From positions 930,001-994,000 of the forward strand of contig WACJ01000112.1 in assembly GCA_008973525.1 (NCBI GenBank): 64,000 nt of DNA. The letters are read 5' to 3'. The notes below the pieces were generated by a model. That model saw nothing but the letters and a program-made list of their open reading frames with translations. It was not told where the DNA came from and did not search any database. Origin of the DNA: Stenopsyche tienmushanensis. Taxonomy: Eukaryota; Arthropoda; Insecta; Trichoptera; Stenopsychidae. The translations under genes and the position numbers were made by a program. This document shows, in pieces, positions 51,815-63,601 of this stretch; the first letter of the stretch is position 1, and the number at the start of each line of letters is the position of its first letter.

Positions 51815-51915
51815 TTGAACCGGAATCTAAAACCGAAAACCGGCTAAACCGTTAATTTTATCGAACAAAAACCATTAAACTGAACCGGATTTTTCAAAAT
51901 AACGGTTTTGCGATT
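51815..51915. repeat. Cluster of ACCGG/AACCG motifs upstream of obst-B
   Basis: Within about 100 bases there are GAACCGGAAT, AAAACCGAAAACCGGCTAAA, CCGTTAA, GAACCGGATT and AACGGTTTTG. It may be a simple degenerate repeat or a cluster of CCGG-core binding sites 350-450 bases upstream of the obst-B start codon. Confidence 0.45.
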
Positions 51916-52186
51916 CGGCATACGTCTTACGCGAAAGAGAGTTTGATTGATTTTTGTATTGATATCCCTTTCTATATATTTGCTATGTGAGATTCTCTAG
52001 TTCAATTTGTTTCCTAGTGTTATGTACTCTTCTACATCTAATTATTAATATTATACCTTCAATTGATTATTTGTATTATAATTTTCGCCTATATGATAAT
52101 TCTAAAATTCTAGACATTTTTATAAAAAAAATTATACGTATTAGTTGTAAATTCGTAAGCCCAATGTAAACTAAAAAAAACGTATA

Positions 52187-53058
52187 CACTCAAACCTCTT
52201 TTTGTGCTATTTCGACGTTATGCGGTTTTTTTAAAGCAATTTTTTCTTTTTTTATATTGCATAAAGAGTACGTATTGAGATATTTTGGATATAATAGGAA
52301 ATAAATCATCAAAACTAACTGAAGTTTGTAAAAAAAATATAATTTGGGACTGTGTAAATCATATTGCATTTTCTATCGTTGAATTACGACCACGCCCTTT
52401 ATTCTAGTTTAGATTTTTGAAAAAAATGATTTCATTTTTTTGTTGCATTTTTCCAATGTTTCAACTTTCAAAAACACATTATCTAAAGGAATTTACAAAA
52501 TTTCAACTATTTACGAAATTATAGCTATTTTAGTGACGCGGCAACTTGATTGGGGTCCTACCATAATGAAATCTTTTATAGGGTTTTTCTCGAAGCTACT
52601 TTTTTTTACCACAGTTGACATATCTCAAGTTTTAATTAATTAATTTACTTCAAACTGAGTATGATTCTTTTCTATATAACCCTCTTTAAAAAAAAAACTG
52701 ACAAAATAAAGCCAAAAAAAGACTTGATTAGGTTAGGTTAGGGACTATAGTGACACCTTTATTAATCGTGAATTATATTGTTGAAAAAGAGATGCCAAAT
52801 GTAAGACATACTTAAAATTTTACCAATGATGCTAGACGTCCTTTTACCAAAAATGCTATTTGTTTAATTGCCTTATTGTTTTTCTGTTTTTTCATTAACT
52901 TTTTTTTATGCGATTTGGATATATTTTATATAGCTGTTTCAAAGTTATGCGGTTTTTAAAATCCATGGAACGCATCTTCACTTTTTCTATTTAAGTCATA
53001 GCTTTTTTTGTGCGATTTTCCGCGGATCGCATCTACTGCACACAAAAAGGTTTAAGTG
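52187..53058. mobile_element. TA-flanked inverted-repeat element (Tc1/mariner-superfamily-type MITE)
   Basis: The left end CACTCAAACCTCTTTTTGTGC (from 52187) and the right end, reverse complement of GCACACAAAAAGGTTTAAGTG (to 53058), are inverted repeats, and each is flanked by TA (52185-52186 and 53059-53060). The 872-base interior has no intact transposase. GTTATGCGGTTTTT appears as a direct repeat near 52216 and 52946. The TA target and CACT termini fit a non-autonomous Tc1/mariner-superfamily element. A related left end lies at 59042. Confidence 0.75.
52728..52742 (+). repeat. (TTAGG)3, interstitial copy of the insect telomere repeat
   Basis: Three exact TTAGG units in GATTAGGTTAGGTTAGGG, inside the TA-flanked element. 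TTAGG is the ancestral insect telomere repeat. Three units are too few to imply a former telomere; it may be part of the transposon. Confidence 0.6.
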
Positions 53059-56000
53059 TATTTAGGTGGGCCGAAAAAAAAATAGAAATTCATAGAAACG
53101 TATAGAACAGTTTGTTCACGGATTTGGCACTTGAGAGGCCCTTGGGGCAATTTTGGTTTGAGGCCCCTGGACCCATTCGGCCCTCAATAAACGCGATTTT
53201 CCTATTAAAATCTCCTTATTACGCGGCATCAGAACAGAGAAAGACTTTCAAGAAAAAGATATTTCAATCACGATTTCTACATGCCGGATAAAAATGAAAT
53301 CGTGTATTTCAAAGGATGAACATATTTTTTGAATAATTCCTTAGATCCCTCGTATTACGCATTAAATCAAAAACTTTTTGAGACCCCCTATTATTTTGAA
53401 GCCCGAAGCGCGTGTACCTTCTGCGCCTACAGGTGAATCTACCACTGGTACAGAAATAAAAAAGAACAATTTTTAGACGAATTTTAAACTGTTTGTCCAT
53501 GGGCTCTTTGCACCTTCTTTCTACTCGCTTTCTACTCCGGCTCCATTTCAAAATTTGTGATATCTGTCTCGTATAGCGAGCTTTCTTAAACTCTTTAGTC
53601 CAATTGTTTTGAATACTAATTTAATTAAGATATGAGACTAGGCATGTCTTAATAGTTAAGGCATCATCCTTATCGCTCTTAAGAGACTTTTCTAAAAGAA
53701 AAGTATTCAATTTATAATATTGATATTTAGTATTTTGACTAGACGATCTTAATTGACCATAAAAATATTTTTGAAATGGGGAGAGCCGCGTGTGTCGGTG
53801 GACGAGCAATGACATTCTTCGCCAAAACATCATTGAAATTATGGATTGAAATATGTAATGCGAAAATAATATGAATATGATGATTAATAGTATCATTTGA
53901 TTCGGATGAAGATATCATCGGTCATCAAGCATGCATACAAATGTCATATTGCTTATAAATATAATGTCGTGTCTTTATTTTTATTAAAATGTGCGAATTC
54001 TATTGGCTTCTATGGCGGATGCTGGGCAGAGATTAATGGCACTAGGTCAGGTCGAAAGATCCCGTTCTTATGACCAAGTAGATGGATAAATTCTATTAAG
54101 AGTCCATTGAATCTGTTTTCTTCCACAGTTGCATTCAATGGCAAAAATCTATAGATTGCATTTGTAAATGAAGAGTGCTTTTGTCTCTAAAATAAAGATG
54201 TTTAAGTAAATATCGTCGATAGTTAAGAAACGTCCCTTGACCCAGTATTTGATGACTATGCTATTTAAACCAAGATATAATTTGACTTATTATTGCAGAA
54301 TCGATTGTGGTAAATGTGGCAAAGGCAATGACATTTGTATCAGATGTATGCCCCAATCTGTTCGTGAGTAGAATATTGATGTATTCTTACATCCATTTTT
54401 TTTTGGTAGTCATGTTTTCGTTGATAAATAATCTACATACACTTCAAAACAAATATTTGTCATTTTCAAACTGTAATCTGATAATCTGGATGAATATCAA
54501 AAAAATAATATTTGGCTACAAATTGATAAGAATAATCATTAGTAATTTATAGTGACATCTGTATTTAATAAATGATATTATTCGTTTTTTTAAATTGGAA
54601 AAATATTTTTTTTTAATATTTTAGTAGAATAAAAATACAAAATAGAGTAATCCATATATTCACATGCATTGAAAATATTTGTTATAATTTAATCATTTAT
54701 TATTAATGAATTAAAAATATATTTTAAAAGCAAGTATTGCCATCTTTTGGCAAAAATTAAAAGCATCATCGCTATCTTGAGTCCCACTATCTCGTGTTGG
54801 GTTCATTGATATTCGCTTTCGTCGACTGGAAGGCATTATATCGTGTTGGCTCATAAAGGACGCTCTGTTTTCTCCATCAAAAGTGTTGATTGTATGATTT
54901 TGCAGACGGTTCATAAATTAAATTGTATTTCCATCGTGATCGTATGTGAAAATTCAAGCAGAAGAAGACATGAAGAGAATGGAGAACGCGAATGGGAATT
55001 GTCCAAACAATGCCTTTTTTCTGAATGATAAAACTGTGAGTAAATTCGTATGTATTATGCTTTGTTTGACTGCATGAAAATATGCAATCGCAGCAAGAGC
55101 AGTCGTTTAAACATGTTTTGGACCGAATAGATTATGATTTTGTCTTATTGATTCAATTTTGATTGTTCAAAGGGTCAACTTGTATGCTCCTTCGTGATAC
55201 TTGATACGTCGACTCTGATTCATATGTATTTGATTTAAAATCCTTTGATTTCAATTTGTAATTGCGTTTCATTTGTACATTGATAGGAGAACAAATTTAT
55301 CCATACTAATTTCTAATAATAGTGATATGAACTCTGACCTTTAAATTTGTCAATAAATTCGTTTCTGTTTGTCTTGAGATATGGAACAAGAGTGGATTTT
55401 GTAATATTATGTAATGTACACATATGAGTGATCTTATATGTTATTTAAAGTCATTGGAATGATGATTATAATTTGAAGATAAATGAACTAGGAAAGCTGA
55501 TTATTATGAATAGTTTAAATGGCATTTTACACCTCTAGTAACGATTATCCTAATATTAAATATTTTAGGAAAGAATAGACTTACTTAAATCGAATAATAC
55601 AATAGGTTTATACTATTATTTAAATAATATAATAAAGATAATAATGCTCAGAGATAAACATAAATAAGGTCATAGCTTCCGATTATTGTTGTCTCCTTGT
55701 TATAAATGCAATATTAAGTTCTATTCAAATATTTTCAATTGCTTTAGCTATCATCTACATATTACAATTTACTTATTTTTACTCATATACATTGATAAAT
55801 ATTTAGCGCATTTTAGTAACAATTCGAATATAGAGAGCTTTTATGGTTCTTGAATTAGAAAACTATTCTGAATACAGCAGATTCATTCCAAGATAGTCAT
55901 CGTCTAAGAATGCATATGGGAAAACGTTAAAATCAATAGGCGATTTCATAAATTTAGTTACATAACCGTCAAGAATTTTACCTTGAGGCTTCGTGTCTTT

Positions 56001-57600
56001 TTTGTATTTAATACGATGAATGGTTCTCAAACATTTTTGTTCATTGTTCACACTCGTTGGAGTCATTGGCATCATCATGAACCAACATAAACGACCTACT
56101 TGTTATCATGTTTTCAAGCAAGAATGTTTAATATACGGTATGTGCCAGATATTCTTGATTAATTATCAATGTGAGGAATATTGACAATGAAATAGTGGCA
56201 TGGACTTGTGCATCGGGAAACTTAATACCGTAGATAAACCGCAGCTTGGGGAGAAATCCCTGATATCCGAAACGGCCATCATCGAAACCTTTCCAAGATA
56301 CTACAACATCCTATCAACTGCAATATTAATTGCCTTAGACTTTACTTAACTAATATGTAGAGAACGAGTTTGACGAGTTTTGATACCGAAGATATGAAAG
56401 GCAGGTTCACAGCCTGTATCATCTTAAAGATGTTGAGAAAAGATGCAATGCAACGGACAATGCTTCTGAATTTGAATGAAGCTAGTATGATAATGAAATA
56501 TTGAATAATAGATATAATAAATTATGAAATATTTGATTATGATGATGCTATTGTCAATCTGTGAAGATTCAAAAAATGTGAATGAAGAAGTTAAGACTGC
56601 ATCATTATATCCATAGTTCTTAATATAAATACTATCATAATAGGTCTATGTATTATATTGGTTTAGATCTTTGTATCATTTTGCAATAAATTTGCCCTCA
56701 TTTTTATGTTTAATCGATTTGTTATGAATAAATATGATATGATTGTGATTATTTCTTTAAGTTGTTTAATGAATCTCAATAATCATTACATCTATTATTA
56801 AAGAATTAAAGTAAATTATGTCGTAAACATTTCACTAGATGTAATAGAGGACTTCTCGAAGAGTTGATTTTGCTGCCTGTTAATTTTATTTCACAAAAGT
56901 CACACGACAAATAAAAGCACAAGCTCATCCATTGTTCTATGTTATTTGATGATAGTTTGCGCGGCATCCATTTACCCAGTGTATTCTATTTTTTTCTTCG
57001 TGTATCTGAAAGAACCAATGTTAAAGAATCCGTTCAGTAAATTTCAAGTCGATATAAATGAAATTCGCAAAGTTATAGGCCGACGAGGAGAAGCTGTGCT
57101 TTGCGGAGCTAAGGAGAGAAGAAATTTTAAATGCGTTTTTCTCGAAACTACTTTTTCCAAGCTCATGGAAGTGCTACCATACGCCTTAAATGAGCATTCT
57201 TTATGAAATTTGGCAGGCACATGTATAATAAACGTCTTCATCACATAAACTAGATTTATCCAAAAATATTCAACCGTTTTTTTTTTTTAATAAATAAAAA
57301 ACTACAAAAAAGTTGGTAAAAACACACATTTTTCTTCAATAGCTCACTATTCTTCTATTAGACTAGACTTAGGACTTCCATGGTGAAGAATGTCATCGCT
57401 CTACCATCGACATACGTGGCTCCCCTCACTCCCACTACTGTACTTTGTCAAACTTCATAAAATATTTTTAAGTTCAATAAAGATCGACTAGTCAACAAAC
57501 TAAATATCAACATTCCATATTTAATACTTTTCTCATAATAAAATGTTCAAAAATCGATATCTTTTAGGCCCAACAAGGTAGAAACATTCCTTGAGATTGC
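53059..57600. other. AT-rich intergenic sequence
   Basis: No confirmed gene. A GC-richer patch at 53120-53180 contains several GAGGCCC/GGCCC strings, and 53385-53450 is similar in base content; I cannot assign either. An orphan 71-codon frame at 55863-56078 (-) and a 49-codon frame starting at ATG 56202 (+) have balanced composition but no recognisable domain. A minus-strand frame at 54711-54914 contains an Arg/Ser/Asp-rich stretch (SSRRKRISMNPTRDSGTQ) of unknown meaning. Confidence 0.4.
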
Positions 57601-57687
57601 CATTTATTTTTAATAACAACGCTTTTACAGTTCGGAGCATTGTTTGGAGCTGTTTCTAGGCAATAAAGTTTGGGCTTCCGCCTCCGT

Positions 57688-58085
57688 TTTGGTATTTTAT
57701 TCATCGATTATCTTGAGAAAGGAAGAACAATCAATAGCGAATATTATAAGGCATTATTGGTGTTTTTAAGAAAGAAATTGTGAAAAAACGACCCGAAATG
57801 AAAAAAATGCTCTTTCATTAACACAAACAATGCATCATGTTACAAGTCGATAGCAACAGTGACAAAATTACATCAATTGCACTTTGAATTGCTTCCCCAT
57901 CCACTGTATTCTTCGGATCTGGCTCCCAGCGACTAATATTTGTTTGTCTAAAAATAATACTTCGGGGAAAGAGATTTGACTCCAATTAAGATGTGATTGC
58001 CACAATTGATGTCTATTTTGAGACAAAAAAAATATTGAAATGTTAGAGAAGCGTTGGTATGAATTTATCGACTATATTGATGATT
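57688..58085 (+). mobile_element. Decayed mariner transposase, C-terminal half
   Basis: The plus-strand translation shows GILFIDYLEKGRTINSEYYK, then (frameshifted) KKRPEMKKMLFH. KLHQLHFELLPHPLYSSDLAPSD at 57865-57933 (only part quoted: HPLYSSDLAPSD) carries the mariner PHPPYSPDLAPSD signature and its last catalytic Asp. GKRFDSN and VIATIDVYFET follow, near the normal C-terminus. Stops and frameshifts are frequent and the N-terminal half is absent. It differs in sequence from the relics at 2.0 and 27 kb. Confidence 0.85.
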
Positions 58086-60500
58086 AAAGTTGTTGTTTTA
58101 TTATGTTGCTTATTAAAAAAAAAGTTGTTTTATCGTCATCCTACGAACTTATTGAGTGACGTGTTCCATCATTTATTGCCATCAAATTGCCATTTTTGAA
58201 ATCTGTTGATGGTAAAACATTTCATCGTATCTTGCATTTGGCTTTAGTGATTTTGCTTGCATTCCAGCTTTGATATTAAAACATCTGATGCATTGATTAT
58301 AAGTCTAAGGGTTTGACATTTTACTCTAAGAATTCAAAAAAATCCAGTATTGTGCTCAATGAACTACGATGACGTTGAAATTTGTGTTGCATAAATACAA
58401 AAGAGATGTTTGTTTCATCGCTTGAATTTGATAATTCCAACTTGTTATTATCAAAAACAGTCAGACCATGTAATATTAATACCTTTTAGCAAAAAATTGT
58501 TCTAATTTACAAAAATAATAAATTGAAAAACTAAGTTTATTCTTTCTAAATAGCATTAAAATTATTTTAACATTTGTGTTACTTTCTTAAATTGATTGTT
58601 GTATATTTATAACGATGACACTCATTATTTCCATGTTTTTTTGTTGATAGAACCTAGTTTTCTTCTTGATTATTTAACATTGAAAATATTATATAATTCT
58701 ACATATTTAAAATGTTGAAATTAGAAGAAATCTTCCAATAGCTAAACAACGAAACATTATACATATATATATGTACTTTCTAATCGTCGTTACAAAATGT
58801 TGATTAAACAATAAATCGTCTTTGGAACTTGTAATTGAGACAATCCGAATTAAATTAGGATATATGTAGATTACATTAACGTAAATATATATGAACATAA
58901 TATGCAATCCTACGAAGTGGGCACATTAGAAATTTTAATACAATGTATTCAAAATGTATAAATACATTGTTATGATCCTTAATTATGAGATTTTGCAAAC
59001 ATTTACAACGCTACTTTTGTCAGTAATAATTGATACAAGTACACTTAAATCTTTTTTTTGTGCGGTAAATGATTTCCGCGGAAAATCACCAAATTAACCA
59101 AATTATAATTCTTTTCCAAATTTCAAAATTTACTTAATTTATGCGGTCCCCGCACAAATTCATTCGGCGTAATATATATAAAATTACGGGATAAATTTCA
59201 ATATTTAAAAGACTTTATGGCAATATTGAGATCTAATGCGACGCTAACAACATCATCTTTTATTAGTTCATCGACTGCGAGCTAGTGCAATACCATTATC
59301 ATATAAATTTCTAATATAATCTCCTGATTAAATTCTCAGTATCTTAGAAAAGCAACATCATCTCTTCGTAACTAAATTTGCTGCAATATCAGCAACATTA
59401 AAAACTCGTACTAAGCTAAAGACCTTCATGTCGTTTAAGACATGTTATAAGCATATATTTCTTGGCAATTTTTCCATTTCTGAAGATTAGCCCGGCAGTC
59501 ATATTTTATCTAGACAAATATTTTTGTACGGCATATATGATCACCTTGAAGTTGCAAAAGTTGCTGATGTTGGTGAATAATTTGCAAATGTCAATCAGTT
59601 TCTTTTTTTTAAAATAAACATTAACATTAATGACTCCTTGACCTTCTTATCTGGGTCTTGCATTCGCACCGAACAATGTGTTAACCAATAATCAGTACAT
59701 GATACATGTCTGCTATTTTCTTATCTAATGTAAACTCAATTCATAAAACTCAGTGTAGCATTTATTACAGACTAAATATTGTATATAGAGCACGAAAGTG
59801 AAACGGTTATCTAAGCACTTTCCAGGCTTCTTTCGAGGGGGGTGGATTAAGCAAATTGAAGAGCACGTTGAAAATGTTACAATGTCAAATTAAGGGATGT
59901 CGATATTTTAACATCGATCAAATATTATATATAATTTCCAAATAAAATTATAAATTCTCCTTAAAGTTCAATATATATCACCGAATTTAGGCAATTTCCA
60001 TGAAGGATTTTTCTAAGGATAGAGATTCTAAATTATGATTTCGCAATAGTTATTATTATAATGGAAATAACTTATAAAAACGTAAAACATTTCATAATAC
60101 TACGCATGACTATTGTATAGTTTTATTTGTAATATTATACGTATTGAATTATGCTAATCTCGTACAAATTTTCCGTTCTTTTATTTTTGGATATCGATCT
60201 GCTGATACTCATATGTCGTAAACATGTGATGTCTTCTTATTGTAATTGGAAGCCTTGAGTCACCAACCAGTAGCTTCAAATATAAAAATATATTACTTTT
60301 AATTATGTAATTAAACAAGTCCATGGATAATTCGATTGTCTTCGTATTCACAATGATTTATCTCAGACTTGTGACTATTTTATCTGTTAATAGATTGATA
60401 ACGAAAGATGGAATGCTATTGGGCTGTATTAGGAATTAAAATAACTGTTAGAAGAATTCCTTGCACGAAGAGATCACCAGTTGAATGAAATTCATATCGG
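58086..60500. other. AT-rich intergenic sequence
   Basis: No supported gene. A partial relative of the 52187-53058 element begins at 59042. Confidence 0.4.
59042..59165. repeat. Partial copy of the CACTTAAA inverted-repeat element
   Basis: TA followed by CACTTAAATCTTTTTTTTGTGCGG (from 59042) matches the terminus of the element at 52187-53058. GATTTTCCGCGGA in that element corresponds to the TTTCCGCGGAAAAT found here. TGCGGTCCCCGCACAAAT occurs near 59142. The distal inverted repeat is degraded. Confidence 0.5.
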
Positions 60501-60507
60501 ATTGTAG

Positions 60508-60532
60508 CGAACCGGCACGGCGCGCCGGTTCG
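60508..60532. repeat. GC-rich inverted repeat with 9-bp perfect arms
   Basis: CGAACCGGC (60508-60516) and GCCGGTTCG (60524-60532) flank ACGGCGC, with an 8-bp GGCGCGCC palindrome at the centre-right. It stands out sharply from AT-rich surroundings and lies about 0.2 kb from the mariner copy. Function is unknown. Confidence 0.6.
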
Positions 60533-60739
60533 TTAAATCATCGATAGCCGCATTCAAACATCATATAAATACACAAGTTACTTACACTGCATTCTTTATT
60601 GATAGACACTCTTCAAAATTATATTACAAATATGAACTCTATTTGAATTCGTAGAGGGCACATTGAATTTATATGCGCCACATAAAAAATGTTTTCTATT
60701 TGTCATGTCATGTGCTATGTCAGTTCATTCGTTATATCA

Positions 60740-61390
60740 GCGGTTTGAAAAGCGGACCGGTTGGATACATAGACTTTGTGGCCACTCCGTCCTTTTTTTA
60801 GGGCTTATTGCGACATTTTCGGCGATAAATCCGTGCTCGGGGCTTTCTTTGATCTATACGATCACGGAAGCCTTTGAGTCTTAAGTTACAACATTTAGCT
60901 AGTTTCTCCAGGGAATAGCGAGACCAATAAACAACTCGAGTTAGTAGATGTTCTTTTATCCCAGATGTGAAACATCGCCAAACACTCAATTGAAAAATCA
61001 TCACGACACTGTTTTAGTTTTATTGTAAGCAAACGCGGCACCCATTTTGCACACAGCTTACTCGTATTCAAATTTTTAGTCAATATGCTATTTACAGCAT
61101 TTTTGAAAGACCTGCTATGTCTGCTAGCTCACGCGCTTACAGTCGACGGTCATCCAATCAAAATTTGTGGATTTCTGAAGTGGTTGCCTCATTTGGTCGA
61201 CCGCTGCGCTGTTCGTCTTGGCATCTCGTACGGCCTCATTTAATCTCTGCCACCCAATATCTTACTGTTGTAAACGAAGGAGCAGACTCCTCGAGAGTAG
61301 AATCTAGCTCGGATTTGATATTAGTTGGACTCATATCTTTCAAATAAAAATGAACAACAGTAATTTATACATTAGGTCGGGTACTTTTGG
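60740..61390 (-). mobile_element. Decayed mariner copy with 5' terminus and N-terminal half
   Basis: The minus strand starts with a terminus containing CCAAAAGTACCCGACCTAA (reverse complement of 61372-61390), also present at 18892. Translation gives MSPTNIKSELDSTLEESAPS and FTTVRYWVAEIK. GRT, RSGRPNEATTSEIHKF, LDDRRL and RELADIAGLSK follow in shifting frames, then LCAKWVPRLLTIKLKQ and FSIECLAMFH, all mariner N-terminal blocks in order. The DETW block that should follow is not recognisable. A stretch shared with the 19-kb copy (CCGAAAATGTCGCAATA and onward) lies near 60740-60825. The copy is non-functional. Confidence 0.85.
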
Positions 61391-62574
61391 GAGTATCTTC
61401 ATATATTATTTTAAAATGCGTGAAGACTCTGAAATACGTGAAGTCTAGGACCTGCTTTCCTCGCAATGTATATTGCGAAATTTTCAACACAGTATTTATA
61501 TTTCAGAGCCAAAAAATCGTGTTAGTCAAATCGACTAATACTAGCCCTGTAAGATTAAAAAATTAAATAAAAGATGCATGATTAATTAATTTAAAAAAAT
61601 ATGAATTTATCTTCGTTTGATCAACCCTCAGTTTATATAAATTTTCCTATGATGCTTCATAGGTTTGTTTTTTGGGGGGGTATGCGATGGAATAAACAAA
61701 GGGTGTAATTTGATCCTAATTCATAGCACCCTTCAAAATACCAGAATTCATTATCCAGTATGAAGCTCAAAATGAAAGATGCTCATTATTAAAAGCAGGC
61801 ATGTTTTAATCGCGAAATTTGTAGATTGCTTAAGATTTATAGTATTGTATCGTCTTTTTATAATATATTTATAAGCTATGAGGAAATACAAATGTTTTGT
61901 TGAGGACACCTGAAAAAAATTCTTCACATTTGCATTCTCGAAACTGCACTACAGACCGCAGTGCGCAAAAGCGCCTCACCCTGTAATAAGCACTCATTTC
62001 CACAGGTGTTTAAGCGATTATTTACATATGTAGACCACATATTGCGAATATAATATCAAATAAATAAATAATGTTTAAAAATTAGTTTTCTTTTGCTATA
62101 ATACAATGTGACGATTTAATACATCTAAGTATAACAAAAATGTGCTCAAACATAATCATCCCTTAACAACCATTATAATATGCATTTTTCCTTTTTATTA
62201 GAGATAGATGAAAAACATTGTAACGGTGTTACAATCAATATATAAGTATTTATAAAAAACGGCTATTATGTTATAAATTACCAATCAAAAACTCGTTTAT
62301 ACAATTCAAAAGCAATCTTAGTGATGATGTAATGGAATTAACATTTTTCCTTATCTCATTTGGTGTGGTCCATATTTAAAATTGTGAAATGCGATGCCAC
62401 TTCTTCGAGAATTTAAATGTTCAGTCCGAGTAGAAACTAGATTTCTGCGTCGCTTTAGATGTTCACATTTATATCTGCAACTTTCGGCGACCAAATCACA
62501 GGTTTTTATATTCGACCGAACCCAAATCCACAAACTGTTTTTAAAAGCGTCCCATTAAAATACCGTTTTTTCAG
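61391..62574 (+). other. AT-rich sequence, probably 5' flank or intron of the LRR gene
   Basis: No exon recognised. The LRR gene needs at least one upstream coding exon ending in phase 0, but its sequence is not distinctive enough to find by eye. Confidence 0.4.
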
Positions 62575-63524
62575 TTGAGCTACAGCGGACACGATTGTAA
62601 AACTGTGCCGCCGGCTCTGAATAATATGTTTGGCGATATGGTGGAGTGTTTAGATCTCAGGTAAATTTGATTTAATTACATTCGCATACGCTTGTATCAT
62701 TTAATCAATAAATTTATATTTTTCAGTTATAATTCGTTGATTTCGATAGCAGGAATTTATGGATTTCCAAAATTGCGCGATTTGATTTTGGATAATAACA
62801 AAATAACAGACATAGAACCGCTCGCTCATATGCCAAATTTATCCGCTCTCTCGCTTAATAATAATCTTGTAAGTATTTTGTACGAATAAATAATAATAAA
62901 CATAGTTACAATATAATATAAATAATGCATCGTGTATAGATAACTAATTTGGAGGCGACATTATCACACATTGCCGTACAAACACCAAATCTTACGTATT
63001 TAAGCTTATTAGGAAATCCAGTATGTCCTGATCAGTTATCGGATAGGGAAAATGATGACGCAGACTACCAGAGATATAGGTATGAATAAATTCATAATTG
63101 TTTGTATTATCGTAGACGTTTAATTTAATCAAAGTTATTTCCAGGTATTATGTTTTACATCATCTACCTGGATTGAAATTTTTAGATTTTAGACGCGTAA
63201 GTAATGCTGAGAAAATAGAAGCAAAACGACGAGGAGAATTTTTACGAGTTAGACGACCGAATTTAAATCAGGCATTAAACAACGCAAAACCAATGTTTAA
63301 ATCTGCGCCATATACTGCGTTACCAGTGGTGCCGTCATCCAAGCCGCAACACAAAGGTAATGTATTTATTACATGCAAGATTCGATGTATAAATTTTAAA
63401 ATATGTCTATTATTGGAATATTTTTGTCATGATGTGCTTTTCAGGGGCATATGGAAAATGTCTTTACAAATACACTGGAAAGCATTCCGAGGGCAACAGA
63501 TTCATCTGTAACAGTGATCTTTAA
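62575..63524 (+). CDS. LRMDA: LRMDA-like leucine-rich-repeat protein, last five exons
   Basis: Five exons join in frame: 62575-62660, 62727-62868, 62940-63079, 63145-63356 and 63445-63524 (TAA at 63522-63524). They encode 219 residues, with phases 0, 2, 0, 2, 1 and tiny introns of 65-88 bases. The protein shows leucine-rich repeats: VECLDLSYNSL, KLRDLILDNNKI, NLSALSLNNNL, NLTYLSLLGNP. An LRR-capping region follows (DYQRYRYYVLHHLPGLKFLD), then a basic stretch, then the tail KCLYKYTGKHSEGNRFICNS. That order and the K(H/N)SEGNRFI tail match leucine-rich melanocyte differentiation-associated protein (human LRMDA/C10orf11). Its insect role is not established. The first exon opens in mid-protein (LSYSGHDC), so the N-terminus lies upstream and was not found. 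Gene identity is likely; the 5' end is incomplete. Confidence 0.85.
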
Positions 63525-63595
63525 AATTATATTTAATACAGTTCAATTGGCAACTCATAGAAACAATTGAATAGTCTTAATCTGAGAGTATACAG

Positions 63596-63601
63596 AATAA
63601 A
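63596..63601 (+). terminator. Polyadenylation signal of the LRMDA-like gene
   Basis: AATAAA lies 71 bases after the stop codon. A further AATAAA occurs near 63713. Confidence 0.5.

Noticed and set aside
56946..57244. Frames of 86 (+) and 66 (-) codons
   Set aside because: They overlap on opposite strands with no recognisable domain and lie shortly before a mariner relic; they are more likely repeat-derived or chance than a gene.
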